Shown one piece after another: positions 28,475 to 37,750 of a stretch of 64,000 bases of DNA; within the stretch, counting starts at the first letter, position 1, and each line of letters starts with the position of its first letter. Below the pieces are notes generated by a model. The model saw nothing but the letters and a program-made list of their open reading frames with translations. It did not search any database and was not told where the DNA came from. A program made the translations under genes and the position numbers. The stretch is from Palsa-1150 sp964531095. GTDB lineage: Bacteria > Myxococcota_A > Polyangia > Polyangiales > Polyangiaceae. The stretch is from positions 49,981 through 113,980 of the forward strand of contig CAZHED010000014.1 of assembly GCA_964531095.1 (NCBI GenBank), written 5' to 3'.

Positions 28475-29727
28475 TGGCACATTCCCGGCCCGATCCCCTT
28501 GAGACCAAGCCCTCCGTCGATCACGAGGACGCCGCCGCATGACGTGAATCCGAAGCAGCAGTCGGCGACTGTCTCGCAGACCCCCACGCTGCAGCTCGAC
28601 ATGCACGTCCCAGCCGCCGTGCACGACAGGCCGGGGCAGCACGCCTGCCCTCCCGGACAGGCGCCCCCGCCACCGCTGCACCCCCCGCCGTCGGGACCGA
28701 TTCCGCCGTCCAGCGGTGGTGGGCCGCCTTCCGGGCAACACGGGGCTGGCTGCCCGCAGTTGTCGACGCAGTCGGGGCTGCAACCGCCGACCGGGGTGCA
28801 GCACTGGCCGAGATAGCAGACGTCCATCCCGGAACAGAAGCACGGCACCTGGTTGCCGCATTGATCGGGGACCGTCACGTTGCATGCCCCTCCGCACTGG
28901 GGGTTCGGCGCGCAACATGACCCGGTGTGGTTGTCGCAGACTCCGCCACCTGTGCACATTCCGCCCGCTCCGCAGTTCACCGGATGGCCGCAGCTGTCCA
29001 GCGTCTGGCCGCACAGTCGGTTGCCGCAGGGGTTTGGCTGCGGCGAGCATCCGCAGGTGCCGCTGTTGCACGACACCCCACCGCTGCAACCCCCGCAGTC
29101 GATGGTCACTCCGCAGTTGTCTTGCATCATCCCGCAGCGCCCGTTGCACCACGTCGGATCGCTCTTGCACGCGCATTGGTTGGTCGCCATGTTGCAGACC
29201 CAGCCCGCTGGACAATCGTTGACGCACTCGCGATCGCCGCCGCAGTTGTCGGGGCCGGGTCCGCAGTGTCCTTGGCACCAGTTGGGATCCGGCGTGCACG
29301 AGCGGCCGCTGTCGGCCGACGCGCCGTCTGCCGCGTCTCGGGCGTCGGCCGCGTTCCCAGCGTCCGCGGCGTCGGTCATGTCGCTCGCGTCGCCGCCGCC
29401 CCCCTCGGCCGCCGTGCCGGAGTCGATGGCTTCGTCACCGGCGCGGCTCGCGTCAACGTCCGCGCCATTGCCCGTATCCGCACCGTTGCCCGAATCGGCG
29501 CCATTGTCCGCGTCCGCACCTTGCGCTCCGTCTGCGCTGCCGCCTCGCGCGACGTCCGAGCGGGTCGTGGCATCGTCCGAACCACCGGACGCATCCGAGC
29601 CATCGTCTTTCGGAATGCCTTGATCGATGCCCAGAAGGGACCCACACGCGACCGGCGCCAGAGCACCCGCGATCGCGATCGCGGCGAGCGCGGCTCGTCG
29701 GAAAGGTGAGTGGCTTTTCGGCGCCAT
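28471..29727 (-). CDS. Asp-rich and Cys-rich lipoprotein, second module
   Basis: The 418 residues begin with a lipoprotein signal (IAGALAPVAC). Residues about 35-140 are an Asp/Ala/Gly-rich stalk (GADSGNGADTGNGADVD). Residues about 145-418 are Cys-rich, with repeats such as DPNWCQGHCG, DPTWCNGRCG, PNPCGNRLCG and VDNCGQPAPCC. It is the first gene of a three-gene operon with ATGA overlaps to the kinase. I infer an outer-surface disulfide-rich protein on a flexible stalk, analogous to 2634-3719. The function is unknown. Confidence 0.75.
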   Translation of the reverse strand: MAPKSHSPFRRAALAAIAIAGALAPVACGSLLGIDQGIPKDDGSDASGGSDDATTRSDVARGGSADGAQGADADNGADSGNGADTGNGADVDASRAGDEAIDSGTAAEGGGGDASDMTDAADAGNAADARDAADGASADSGRSCTPDPNWCQGHCGPGPDNCGGDRECVNDCPAGWVCNMATNQCACKSDPTWCNGRCGMMQDNCGVTIDCGGCSGGVSCNSGTCGCSPQPNPCGNRLCGQTLDSCGHPVNCGAGGMCTGGGVCDNHTGSCCAPNPQCGGACNVTVPDQCGNQVPCFCSGMDVCYLGQCCTPVGGCSPDCVDNCGQPAPCCPEGGPPPLDGGIGPDGGGCSGGGGACPGGQACCPGLSCTAAGTCMSSCSVGVCETVADCCFGFTSCGGVLVIDGGLGLKGIGPGMCQ

Positions 29728-29803
29728 ATCCCCACCGATAACGTATCACCGCTCCTCGGGCTCGAGAGCGAGAACGTCCGCGGTATGACCGATTGCTGTC
29801 TCC

Positions 29804-31321
29804 CTATGTACTCGCTTCCGCGCGCGCGGGTGCCCGCGGCCGCATGGCCGCGTACAGCACCTGGCGACGTGAGAAGACGTCGCATAGTCGCGCGTGGGCC
29901 AGCGGCTCGGGCACGTGACGCGCAATCGTGCTTCTGTCTCGATCCGCTCGCCACGTGCGCGCGACCGGTGCACCTGCGAGCACGCCGGCGCCAATCCCAG
30001 CGAGGAGCGCCGCTCCGACGAGCGTGGCACCCCCGCCATCCGCAGCGTCGCTCCAGGTGAGCGGGAGCCCGAGGGCGTCGGCCAAGACCTGACGAAAGAG
30101 CGCGCTCTTGCCGGCGCCGTTCGCCGCGACCACGCGGCCGAACCGCGCTCCGTTTTCTTCGGCCACCGCGAGGCAGTGCCGAAAGCCGAGCGCGATGCCT
30201 TCGAGAAGGGCTCGATAGAGATGTCCTCGCTGGTGGGTGCGATCGATTCCGCTGATGACGCCACGTGCCCGCTCGTCCCAAATCGGAGTGCGCTCTCCCT
30301 GGAAGTACGGAAGGATCATCAGGTCGGCGAGCGCGTGGGTATCGACGGCGCTGGCCTCCGTTTCCAGCGTGTCCCACGCCACGCCGGGCGCGCAGGCGCC
30401 GCGGAACCATTCGAGCGCGGCGCCGCACAGCGTCCCGCCCAGCGATAGCCAGCGATCGCAGCCTACGTGATGACTGTTGATCAGGCGCGCGTCGAAGCGT
30501 GCGGTTTCCATGGGCATCAGCAGATTGCCTGCGGTGCCGAGCATCAAACAGGCTTCTCCTTCGTCGATGACCCCGGCGCCCAGCGCGCTCGCCGCGAAGT
30601 CGCCGCCCCCGGCAACGACTGGAGTCCCCTCGCGCAGCCCAGTCGCCGCAGCCGCCGCGCTCGTGACCGCCCCGACGACATCGTGCGCCGCGGCGGTTCG
30701 CGGCAGAAGACGCGCCGGTATCCCCACGGCCCTCGCGCCGGCCTCGGACCACGCGCGGGCACGGGCGTCGAACAGAGGCGTGCACAGCATCGCGGTCGAC
30801 AGATCGCATGTCGCCTCGCCGGTCAAGCGAAGCACGATGAAGGCGTGCGATTGCAAGAAGAGCGCGGCGCGGTCGACGACGTCGCGCTCGTGTGCACGCA
30901 GCCACGCGACCTTCGCCCCGAGGTAATACGCGTGCATCCGGTTGCCGCCGATCGCCTCGGCTCCGCCAGGACCGAGCGCCGCATCAATCGCCCGAGCCTC
31001 GGCGTGGGCGCGCACGTCGAGCCAGAGGATGGCACGACGGATCGCGCTGCCGTTCGCGTCGATTGGCACGAGCGTCGGCGCCTGACCAGTCACGCCGACC
31101 GCGGCCACGTGGGCGAGCCGCGCTTGCAGGCCCACGCGCCCGATGACGGCGCACGCCGCCTTCCACCAGGCCTGCGGGTCTGCTTCGGCCCACCCCGCGG
31201 CGGGGGCCTGATAAGGGCACGCCTCGGTGGCCTGCGCGACCACCCCGCCCCGAACGTCGAAGACCGCCGCGCGCACCCCGGTGGTGCCGACGTCGACGCC
31301 GAGCAGCGTCGTCTGCGTCAT
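29804..31321 (-). CDS. FGGY-family carbohydrate kinase (xylulokinase-like)
   Basis: The 505 residues have the FGGY two-domain fold. The first phosphate loop is GVDVGTTGVRAAVFD, the substrate region GVTGQAPTLVPID and WLDVRAHAEA, the second-domain loop VVAGGGDFAASALG, and LMLGTAGNL and VVAANGAGKSALF follow. These enzymes phosphorylate sugars or polyols with ATP. The closest general look is xylulokinase, but substrate cannot be read from sequence. It follows the LeuA/HMGL-like gene after a single base, so the two are co-translated; a LuxR-type regulator is divergent from the pair. Confidence 0.88.
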   Translation of the reverse strand: MTQTTLLGVDVGTTGVRAAVFDVRGGVVAQATEACPYQAPAAGWAEADPQAWWKAACAVIGRVGLQARLAHVAAVGVTGQAPTLVPIDANGSAIRRAILWLDVRAHAEARAIDAALGPGGAEAIGGNRMHAYYLGAKVAWLRAHERDVVDRAALFLQSHAFIVLRLTGEATCDLSTAMLCTPLFDARARAWSEAGARAVGIPARLLPRTAAAHDVVGAVTSAAAAATGLREGTPVVAGGGDFAASALGAGVIDEGEACLMLGTAGNLLMPMETARFDARLINSHHVGCDRWLSLGGTLCGAALEWFRGACAPGVAWDTLETEASAVDTHALADLMILPYFQGERTPIWDERARGVISGIDRTHQRGHLYRALLEGIALGFRHCLAVAEENGARFGRVVAANGAGKSALFRQVLADALGLPLTWSDAADGGGATLVGAALLAGIGAGVLAGAPVARTWRADRDRSTIARHVPEPLAHARLCDVFSRRQVLYAAMRPRAPARAEAST

Positions 31322-31322
31322 C

Positions 31323-32582
31323 TCAGCCCCGCACGCGCTGGACGATATCCATCACTTCCCGGTCGGACAAGATGTGCGTCGTGGCCTTGGCCGCGTGGAG
31401 AATCGCGGCCACGAGATCGTCGGTCGGCTCGAGGCCGCGCTCGCGCAGCCAGTAGCCGACGTTCGAGGCGCCGCTCATGAACCCGATGCAGATCTCCTGG
31501 TGGCGCCCGAACATCCCTGCGGGGACCCCGCTGTAGACGCGGTCGACGAGCCACGCGTCGGACTTCTTCATCGCCTTCACGATCGCGGCTGCGTGCACGC
31601 CGGTCGCCGTGCGAAAGGCGTTTCGTCCCACGAGGGGATAGTTCAGCGGAATCTCCCAGCGAACGGCGCGCGCCACCGTCTCGCAGTACTCGACCAGCCG
31701 GGTCAGACGGCGACTCTCGGGCAGCTGGCCGAGCAGGCGCAGGTTCAAGAGGAGGAGCTCGATCGGAGTGTTGCCCACTCGCTCGCCGATGCCCAGGGCG
31801 GTGCCGTGCACCCGGTCGACCCCGAGTGCGATCGCCCGAAGGCCGTTCTCGAGCGCCAGGCCGCGGTCGTTGTGGCCGTGCCAGTCGACTCCGACCGACG
31901 CCCCGGACTGGGCGATCACGCCTTTCGCGAAGCCGATCAGATTTCGTACGCCGTCGGGCGTCGCGTGGCCGACGGTGTCCGACAAGCAGAGGCGCGTCGC
32001 GCCGTGCCCGATCGCCGCCTGAAAGAGCGTGCGCAGCACCTCGGGCCGCGACCGCGTGGTATCTTCGGTCACATACGCCACCGGCAAGCCCGCTTTGATC
32101 GCGACGTCGATCGCCTCCGCGCTGCGCTTGGCGATCAGAGCGACGTCCCATTGCTCGACGTACTGGCGAATGGGGCTGGAGCCGATGAAGAGGTACGCCT
32201 CGAGCGGGATCCCGACGCGCTGGCTGATCTCGACGATGGGCTCGACGTCGGCGACGACCGTCCGGGCGGCGGCGGCAACTTTGATCTTCATCCGGCAGCT
32301 GACGACCTCCTTGCATAGGCAAAGCACGTCGTCGAAGGCCCGCTGGCCACTCCCCGGCAGCCCGACGGTGGCGACCTCGAGGCCGAGATCCTCCATCAAG
32401 TGCAGGATGCGAATCTTGTCGTCGATCTTGGGATCCTCGACGCTCGGGTTCTGGAGACCGTCACGGAGGGTCTCGTCGACCAGCGCAAAGGCCTGTGGGA
32501 CCGGCTGCCCTTTGCGCTCGACTTCGTTCCAGTCGAAAATGAGCTCCCCGGCACCATTTGGGTCGGGCAACGCCGTGGACAT
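31323..32582 (-). CDS. HMGL-like aldolase / 2-isopropylmalate synthase-like enzyme
   Basis: Predicted 419 residues from ATG 32582. The TIM-barrel DRE-TIM family motifs are clear: DETLRDGLQNPS (metal and catalytic Arg/Asp), LSDTVGHATPDG and the metal-binding WHGHNDRGLAL. A GxGERVGNTP segment and a helical C-terminal part (GVHAAAIVKAM) match the 2-isopropylmalate/homocitrate synthase branch. The regulatory LeuA C-terminal domain is absent. It condenses or cleaves acyl-CoA and 2-oxo acids by family. Pairing with an FGGY kinase is unusual for leucine synthesis, so another acid-sugar pathway is possible. Confidence 0.85.
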   Translation of the reverse strand: MSTALPDPNGAGELIFDWNEVERKGQPVPQAFALVDETLRDGLQNPSVEDPKIDDKIRILHLMEDLGLEVATVGLPGSGQRAFDDVLCLCKEVVSCRMKIKVAAAARTVVADVEPIVEISQRVGIPLEAYLFIGSSPIRQYVEQWDVALIAKRSAEAIDVAIKAGLPVAYVTEDTTRSRPEVLRTLFQAAIGHGATRLCLSDTVGHATPDGVRNLIGFAKGVIAQSGASVGVDWHGHNDRGLALENGLRAIALGVDRVHGTALGIGERVGNTPIELLLLNLRLLGQLPESRRLTRLVEYCETVARAVRWEIPLNYPLVGRNAFRTATGVHAAAIVKAMKKSDAWLVDRVYSGVPAGMFGRHQEICIGFMSGASNVGYWLRERGLEPTDDLVAAILHAAKATTHILSDREVMDIVQRVRG

Positions 32583-32606
32583 CGCATCGGAGTATAGACA
32601 ACACCC

Positions 32607-33719
32607 GTGGACAAGCTCCAATCGGCCCAGCTGCAAGTGGTTCTGCCCGGCAGCACGTCGAGTTTTCGCCGTCGCGTGATCGCGGCGATGCGAGAGCTGG
32701 CGACCGCTCCGGGCGCGTTCGCCTTCTTCGGCAAGGAGGACGCGCGAGCCTACGGCGAGGGGACGCGCATCGTCGACGGAGGCGCAAAGGCGTGGCCCGG
32801 GGCGGACGGCGTCCGATTGTCGTCGGCGTTCGGGTTCGCCACGAAGAGCGTCGTCATGTCCCCGCGACGCGTGTACCTGTCGGCCGAGCTCTGGCCCGAG
32901 AGCGAACGGGTCAGGCTGCCCTATTTTCGTGTTTGGTCGGCCCCGGAGCAGTTCGTGCATGCGCTCCTCCTGTTCCTCCATGAAGGGGGAGTGCTCTTCG
33001 GCCTTGCCGGGCTGGAGCGGCGCGAACAGGACGGTCCGTTCGGCGACGACGACAAGCGCGCGATCGAACGCCTCGCGCCGTTCATCGTCGCCGGTGCACG
33101 AGCCCAGCTCCAGTACGACGAGCTCTCGCGCGAAGCAGCGGCGCTCCGGGCGCTCGGCAAGATCTCGGGGGTCGTGTACGTCGTCGATCGCGACAAGAAG
33201 CGCATCGTCTGGGCCGCCGACCGCGAGCGAGGCATCGATTGGGAGGAAGACGTCGGGCCTATCGAGGCGCAGCTGATCGACGCCGTTGAGCAGTCGCTGG
33301 CTGCGCGCGCCCGCAAAGACGCGTTTCCGACCCCGCCGCGGCTGCCCAGCGGAACGATCGTGTCGGTGGCCAAGATCGACGGCGACCCGGTCTTCGGCGG
33401 AGCCCGCTGCGCAGCCGTGCGGGTGGAAGGAACCCAGCGGCCCACCGCGATGGAGGGACTGAGCAAGCGCGAGCGATCCATCGCGCGCCTGCTCGTCGCC
33501 GGCTACAGCGGGGTGAACGTCGCCGCCATCGCCGGCCTGAGCGAAAACACAGTGCGCACCTACGTGCGGCGCCTCTACACGAAGCTCGGCGCAAACAACC
33601 GCGCGGACCTCGTGCGAAAGCTAGTTACCCCCGAGGACATCGCGTCGACAGCCTCCTCGTCGCAGATTGCACCGACCCCCGACTCGTCGCTCGCGCACGG
33701 CGACGACACGTTGGACTAA
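32607..33719 (+). CDS. LuxR-type transcriptional regulator
   Basis: The 370 residues start at GTG 32607, only 24 bases from the divergent aldolase start. The C-terminal part (about 280-345) is a LuxR/GerE helix-turn-helix (LSKRERSIARLLVAGYS, VAAIAGLSENTVRTYVRRLY, KLGANNRADLV). The first 270 residues have no motif I recognise; a middle segment (VVYVVDRDKKRIVWAA) suggests a PAS-like sensor. Such regulators usually control the divergent operon, here the aldolase and FGGY kinase. Its stop overlaps the stop of the convergent gene by 3 bases. Confidence 0.85.
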   Translation: MDKLQSAQLQVVLPGSTSSFRRRVIAAMRELATAPGAFAFFGKEDARAYGEGTRIVDGGAKAWPGADGVRLSSAFGFATKSVVMSPRRVYLSAELWPESERVRLPYFRVWSAPEQFVHALLLFLHEGGVLFGLAGLERREQDGPFGDDDKRAIERLAPFIVAGARAQLQYDELSREAAALRALGKISGVVYVVDRDKKRIVWAADRERGIDWEEDVGPIEAQLIDAVEQSLAARARKDAFPTPPRLPSGTIVSVAKIDGDPVFGGARCAAVRVEGTQRPTAMEGLSKRERSIARLLVAGYSGVNVAAIAGLSENTVRTYVRRLYTKLGANNRADLVRKLVTPEDIASTASSSQIAPTPDSSLAHGDDTLD

Positions 33720-35863
33720 AGTGCCGTCGGCGCCGGTGGCGGAATCGACCCCGGCGGGATCGAAAACGATCCCCACGCGGGGATGAGGTTATTCACCGTG
33801 AAATCCTGGTTCCAGAGGTAAATGGGCGCGAACGTCTGGATGTTGCCGCCCGAGTCGACGACCACTCCCGCGACGTAGAGCTGCTGCTTTCGCTTGCCCA
33901 TGTTGCCCGTGTCCACCGGCGCCTGGGGGCTTCGAGTCGACGAGAACGTGAGCCAGTAATACGTATTCCCGTTCTTGTCCTTCTGGGCAACGGGCTTCAT
34001 GGTCGTCGGATCCAGGGGGTTGGGAGCCCATTTCGGCCAGGTGTTCTGGACCGTGTGGGGCGCGGCGCCGGTGCACGAGACCGGGTCGTTCGACTTCAGC
34101 GCCACTTCGGTACCGCCCATCCCGCCGTTGTACTGCACGACGTAGATATCCGCTTTGTCGGCGTTGTACATGCTCGTGCCGGTGGGAACCTGATTGAAGG
34201 CGATGAGCTGGTCGTCGGGCGACCACGCGGGGTAGTACTCGCTCTGGTCCTTGCTCGAAGCACCCGGCAGCGGTACGGCGGCACCACCCATGCCGCCGTT
34301 GTACGGGACCACGTAGACATCGGACGTGCAGTTGGCGCCGCTCAGCTCGCAATCCATGCGGCCGTCTTTGGTGCCGAGATTCGTCGAGCCGTAGGCGATC
34401 GCGTCGGTCCCGCTGACGTTATGGCTCCAGTTGGGGCCGCCCGCGCTGTTGCTGTCGCCGGTGCGGGCGATGATTCCCCAGCCGCCTCCGGCTGTGCTCG
34501 TGGCGCAGTTGCCATTGATGGGGTTGCACGGAGTCGCGACCGGAAGGGGCGACGTCATCATGCCTGACGACCAGGGATTGTATGCCATGCCTGCGGGCAC
34601 GGTGCCCGCGTACTCCAGATCGAACCATGCAAGCTGCGACACGACCCCGGTCGCGGAACCGGCCGAGCCGGACATGATCTGGGCCTCGGTCTGGTTCCAA
34701 GCCGCCCCGATGCTCGCGACCAGCTTCCGATCCCCGGTCTGGTAGTGGGCGGGCGAAAACGTCTGGATGCCCATCATCACCTGGTTCACGGTGGGCGGCG
34801 CGTAGTACCCGTTGATGTTCGGGCTGAGATTCGACGCCGCGCCGGGTGTCAGCCACGCAGGCGCCGATCCGACCGCGGGTGCCCCCGCGGTGGTGTCGAT
34901 GGACGCGAGCGCGACGGCCCACGGCCATTGCGACGTAAACGACACGAATTTCCCGTCGGGCGTGGCCGTGTGACACCCGATACAAAAGACCTGCTCCAAC
35001 GTGTCCGGTTGCAGATTGGCCGGCGGGGGCGCCTGCGCCCGCACCTGCTGCATGACCTGTTGGGTGGTGAGGGCAGTGGTCGTTCCCTCGTCGCCAACGG
35101 TGAAGCCCTGAAGCGTGGTGCTGTTGCTGACCGTGGCAAACGAGGACGAGGTCCAATACACGAGGGCCCCATCGGCAATCGCGGGGGCGATCTGGATCGT
35201 CGCGGTGTTGCTGATCGTCGGCGATCCGCCGCCCGAGCTGATGCCCCGCACGGTCACTTTGATCGACGCGCCTACCAGGTTTCCGTCTTTCGCGGCCGGC
35301 GTTCCCATCGGGCCCGGGGGCGTATACGCGATGGTCTGCCAAATCGCCTTGTCCATGGCCCAGTAGGTGTTCGTCGTGTAGACGACCAAGTCGTTCGCCT
35401 CGCCGTCGCTGTGCAGCCGGACCTCGAACAAGTTTTGCCCAGGCGCCGCTTTCCAGTAGACGCGCGGGCGAAGCCAGTTCTTCGGGTAGAGGGCGCCGTC
35501 GGCGGGCTCGACCAGACACGGACCATTTTGCATCGAGCCGCTGCCCGCGGGGCCGAATAGCGTCGAAGGATCGCCGGAGGGCATGCCCTTGGCGTCCAAG
35601 ATCGGCGCGGATGCGAAGTCTTGGCAGACCCCCATGGCGCACTTGCCGCCGCCCCCCGTGGCCGGGGCAAAGCCGCCGCCGCCGCCCGAACCCCCCGTCG
35701 GCGTGGCGAACACACCGCCGGAGCTGCCGCCGCTTCCCCCGTTGTTATCGAAGCCGCTGGGCCCGACGCTGGTGGAGTGAGCGCAGCTCACCGCAAAGGC
35801 CGGGGCAAGCACCATGGCCACGAGCAACGTGCACTGGAGGAGCGTTCGTGTTGACAATCGCAT
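33716..35863 (-). CDS. Large lipoprotein with propeller-like repeats and one CXXCH motif
   Basis: Predicted 715 residues from ATG 35863 (a GTG at 35878 is the alternative). The signal ends in a lipobox-like FAVSC, followed by a Gly/Ser-rich linker. One heme motif, CIGCHTATPDGKF, lies near residue 293 and is followed directly by a propeller-type strand. Two strongly similar strands carry YVVPYNGGMGG and YVVQYNGGMGG, with PAWSPDDQLIAFN between them, typical of PD40/TolB repeats. It resembles the heme lipoproteins at 3933-6245 and 7225-10347 and probably sits in the same envelope space. The substrate is unknown. Confidence 0.7.
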   Translation of the reverse strand: MRLSTRTLLQCTLLVAMVLAPAFAVSCAHSTSVGPSGFDNNGGSGGSSGGVFATPTGGSGGGGGFAPATGGGGKCAMGVCQDFASAPILDAKGMPSGDPSTLFGPAGSGSMQNGPCLVEPADGALYPKNWLRPRVYWKAAPGQNLFEVRLHSDGEANDLVVYTTNTYWAMDKAIWQTIAYTPPGPMGTPAAKDGNLVGASIKVTVRGISSGGGSPTISNTATIQIAPAIADGALVYWTSSSFATVSNSTTLQGFTVGDEGTTTALTTQQVMQQVRAQAPPPANLQPDTLEQVFCIGCHTATPDGKFVSFTSQWPWAVALASIDTTAGAPAVGSAPAWLTPGAASNLSPNINGYYAPPTVNQVMMGIQTFSPAHYQTGDRKLVASIGAAWNQTEAQIMSGSAGSATGVVSQLAWFDLEYAGTVPAGMAYNPWSSGMMTSPLPVATPCNPINGNCATSTAGGGWGIIARTGDSNSAGGPNWSHNVSGTDAIAYGSTNLGTKDGRMDCELSGANCTSDVYVVPYNGGMGGAAVPLPGASSKDQSEYYPAWSPDDQLIAFNQVPTGTSMYNADKADIYVVQYNGGMGGTEVALKSNDPVSCTGAAPHTVQNTWPKWAPNPLDPTTMKPVAQKDKNGNTYYWLTFSSTRSPQAPVDTGNMGKRKQQLYVAGVVVDSGGNIQTFAPIYLWNQDFTVNNLIPAWGSFSIPPGSIPPPAPTAL

Positions 35864-36117
35864 GATGGCCTCGGTCACAGAGAAATGGCGTGAAATTCCG
35901 CAGCGGTATTGCCACGCTCTCCACGACGGGAGCGTGCGCCCGCATGAAACGGGGCAAAGGTACCATGTTCCCTCTCGTCGGGCAGGTGGCTCACGAAAGT
36001 GAACTTGAAGGAGGTGGAACGCGTGCCGTCACGATCGGTCGGAGGGGATCGACGCGCTGCATGCGCACGTCTGACAGAAAAATGCGTCGACGGTGGACGG
36101 AAGGGGCGGGGAACGCG
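35864..36117. other. Intergenic region without supported gene
   Basis: Stretches between the heme lipoprotein start and the tRNA promoter candidate. Several frames are open but their predicted peptides are Arg-rich and lack domain features. I see no RNA or repeat here. Confidence 0.4.
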
Positions 36118-36146
36118 TTGGGGCGGGGCTCAAGATGCGCTACAGA
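36118..36146 (+). promoter_or_regulatory. Candidate sigma-70 promoter of tRNA-Arg
   Basis: TTGGGG (36118-36123) and TACAGA (36141-36146) are separated by 17 bases, the optimal spacing. The predicted start would be about 65 bases before the tRNA. The match to consensus is moderate and no experimental support exists. Confidence 0.35.
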
Positions 36147-36215
36147 GGGCCCCTTGCCGTTCTTGGAGCGGCGGATGCCCGGCCGGCACGACGCAGCCGG
36201 GCGCGAAAGTCGCAC

Positions 36216-36289
36216 GCGCCACTAGCTCAGTTGGATAGAGCGACGGCCTCCGGAGCCGTAGGTCGCAGGTTCGAATCCTGCGTGGCGCG
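36216..36289 (+). tRNA. tRNA-Arg (anticodon CCG)
   Basis: All four arms fold. Acceptor GCGCCAC pairs with GTGGCGC (36216-36222 with 36282-36288). The D stem is GCTC/GAGC. The anticodon stem is ACGGC/GCCGT around loop CTCCGGA, giving anticodon CCG at 36250-36252 for CGG codons. The T arm is GCAGG-TTCGAAT-CCTGC. The discriminator is G at 36289; CCA is not encoded. A candidate promoter lies upstream and a GC hairpin follows. Confidence 0.95.
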
Positions 36290-36296
36290 CAGCACC

Positions 36297-36311
36297 AGCG
36301 GCAACGCCGCT
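36297..36311 (+). terminator. GC hairpin after tRNA-Arg
   Basis: AGCGGC-AAC-GCCGCT forms a perfect 6-bp stem with a 3-base loop 7 bases after the tRNA. It is followed by only two T residues, so termination efficiency is uncertain. Confidence 0.35.
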
Positions 36312-36316
36312 TGGCT

Positions 36317-36359
36317 GACATGCCCACAATGTCAACGAGCGATGACATCCCGGGATGTC
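36317..36359. promoter_or_regulatory. Two tandem inverted repeats with GACAT half-sites
   Basis: GACAT-N7-ATGTC (36317-36333) is followed by the perfect 16-bp palindrome GACATCCC/GGGATGTC (36344-36359). More GACAT half-sites follow near 36370 and 36393. This looks like a cooperative operator, but the nearest genes both end toward it, so a target promoter is not obvious. Confidence 0.35.
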
Positions 36360-36485
36360 GCCGGACGACGACATGCGCTTGCGAACCTCGAAGGACATCG
36401 GTGCGCTCATCCGCGCGAGGTCATCGCTTCGTCCACGACCTTCCGAAGATCCCGCGCGCACGGGTGTCTCGGCGCGGTGGACCGC

Positions 36486-37718
36486 CTAAAGGCAGGCACC
36501 TCCGCTGCACACGCCTCCCTCGGAACATGCCATTCCACAGCTGCCGCAGTTGTCCGGGTTTGACGTCAGGTCCACGCAATAGCCGGCGCAGTCGCTCAGC
36601 CCGGGAGGGCAACCGCACTGCCCCTGCACGCAGATGAGCGTGCCGTTGCAAACTTGATCGCAAAAGCCGCAGTGGTCCTTCGTGTTCGACAGGTCCACGC
36701 AGTTCGTCGCGCACTGCACTTGGCCGGCAGGACAGTTAAGAACGCAGGTCCCTCCGATGCAGGTAGCGCCAACCGGACATGTTGCTCCGCACGCCCCGCA
36801 ATTTGCGACGCTCGCCTGGACGTCGATACAAGCGCCATCGCAGTACGCAAGGCCTCCGGGACACGCACAGCTTCCCGCGCTGCAGTGCGCCCCCCCCGCG
36901 CAGGCGACACCGCAGGCGCCGCAGTTCAAGTCGTCCGCCTTCAGATCAACACACGACTGGCTACCGCAGATCGAGAGACCGCACGGGCAGCAGTTCGAGG
37001 TCGGACAGCCATACAACACGCAGGCGCCCGCGACGCAATAGAACGGTGTGGGGTGAGGCACGTTGGAGCCACTGTCGCTCAGGGGGGCGCTTCCGAGCCC
37101 GTTGCAGGGGCGTGCCGGAACGCACGAGCTCGCGCTGCATCCACCGTCAGGGCTCGTGTACGAGACGTAGGCCACCGGGAGCTTGGGCGGCGTCAAGCAT
37201 GAGTTCCCGCAGCTTCCACAGTTGTTTGGGTCGCTGTCTAGGTTCGCGCATGCGCCGCCACACATGGAGCCGTGCGAGCCCGGGCAGGCGCAAACGCCGT
37301 CCCGACACACCAGACCGGGCGCACAGCTGTTCCCGCAGTGGCCGCACTGGAACGCGTCGCTCGAGAGGTCAACGCATCCGCCGCCACATGCGGTCTGCCC
37401 TGCTGCGCACATATCGCGGCACGCGCCCGCCGCGCAGACCTCGCTCGCCGCGCAGGCGACCGTGCAGCTTCCGCAGTGGCTCCGATCGGCGCTCAGATCC
37501 GTACAGACCCCGCCGCACAGGGCTCCGCCGCACGACTGCGTCGCGGACGGAGCGGCCGCGTCGTCGGACGTTCCCCCCGCCGAGGCTGCCGAACCATCAG
37601 AGAGCGGCGGTGTGAGCCCCCCGTCGTCGATCGGCGACGTACGGCCGCAGGCCGAACAACAGAGAACCCCCAACAGCGAAGCCCAATGGGATAAGCGCAA
37701 GGTCACCTCACCGACCAC
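36486..37718 (-). CDS. Cys-rich lipoprotein with Stig1-like repeats
   Basis: The 410 residues begin with a lipoprotein signal (LGVLCCSAC). From residue about 60 on, a unit of roughly 35-40 residues recurs: CGG-x-C-x-DL-x3-x-x-x-CG-x-C-G-x2-C, for example CVDLSSDAFQCGHCG, CANLDSDPNNCGSCG, CVDLKADDLNCGACG and CVDLTSNPDNCGSCG. This matches the Stig1-like Cys-rich repeat common in myxobacterial surface proteins. A less regular insert of about 80 residues lies in the middle. It probably forms a disulfide-stapled rod at the cell surface. A 63-residue lipoprotein gene lies 32 bases upstream on the same strand. Confidence 0.8.
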   Translation of the reverse strand: MVGEVTLRLSHWASLLGVLCCSACGRTSPIDDGGLTPPLSDGSAASAGGTSDDAAAPSATQSCGGALCGGVCTDLSADRSHCGSCTVACAASEVCAAGACRDMCAAGQTACGGGCVDLSSDAFQCGHCGNSCAPGLVCRDGVCACPGSHGSMCGGACANLDSDPNNCGSCGNSCLTPPKLPVAYVSYTSPDGGCSASSCVPARPCNGLGSAPLSDSGSNVPHPTPFYCVAGACVLYGCPTSNCCPCGLSICGSQSCVDLKADDLNCGACGVACAGGAHCSAGSCACPGGLAYCDGACIDVQASVANCGACGATCPVGATCIGGTCVLNCPAGQVQCATNCVDLSNTKDHCGFCDQVCNGTLICVQGQCGCPPGLSDCAGYCVDLTSNPDNCGSCGMACSEGGVCSGGACL

Positions 37719-37750
37719 GAGATCTGCCGCACAAAGAGTTTGAAGTTGCC

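Noticed and set aside
36093..36563. Open frame covering the tRNA
   Set aside because: The peptide is the translation of tRNA-Arg; the tRNA structure explains it.
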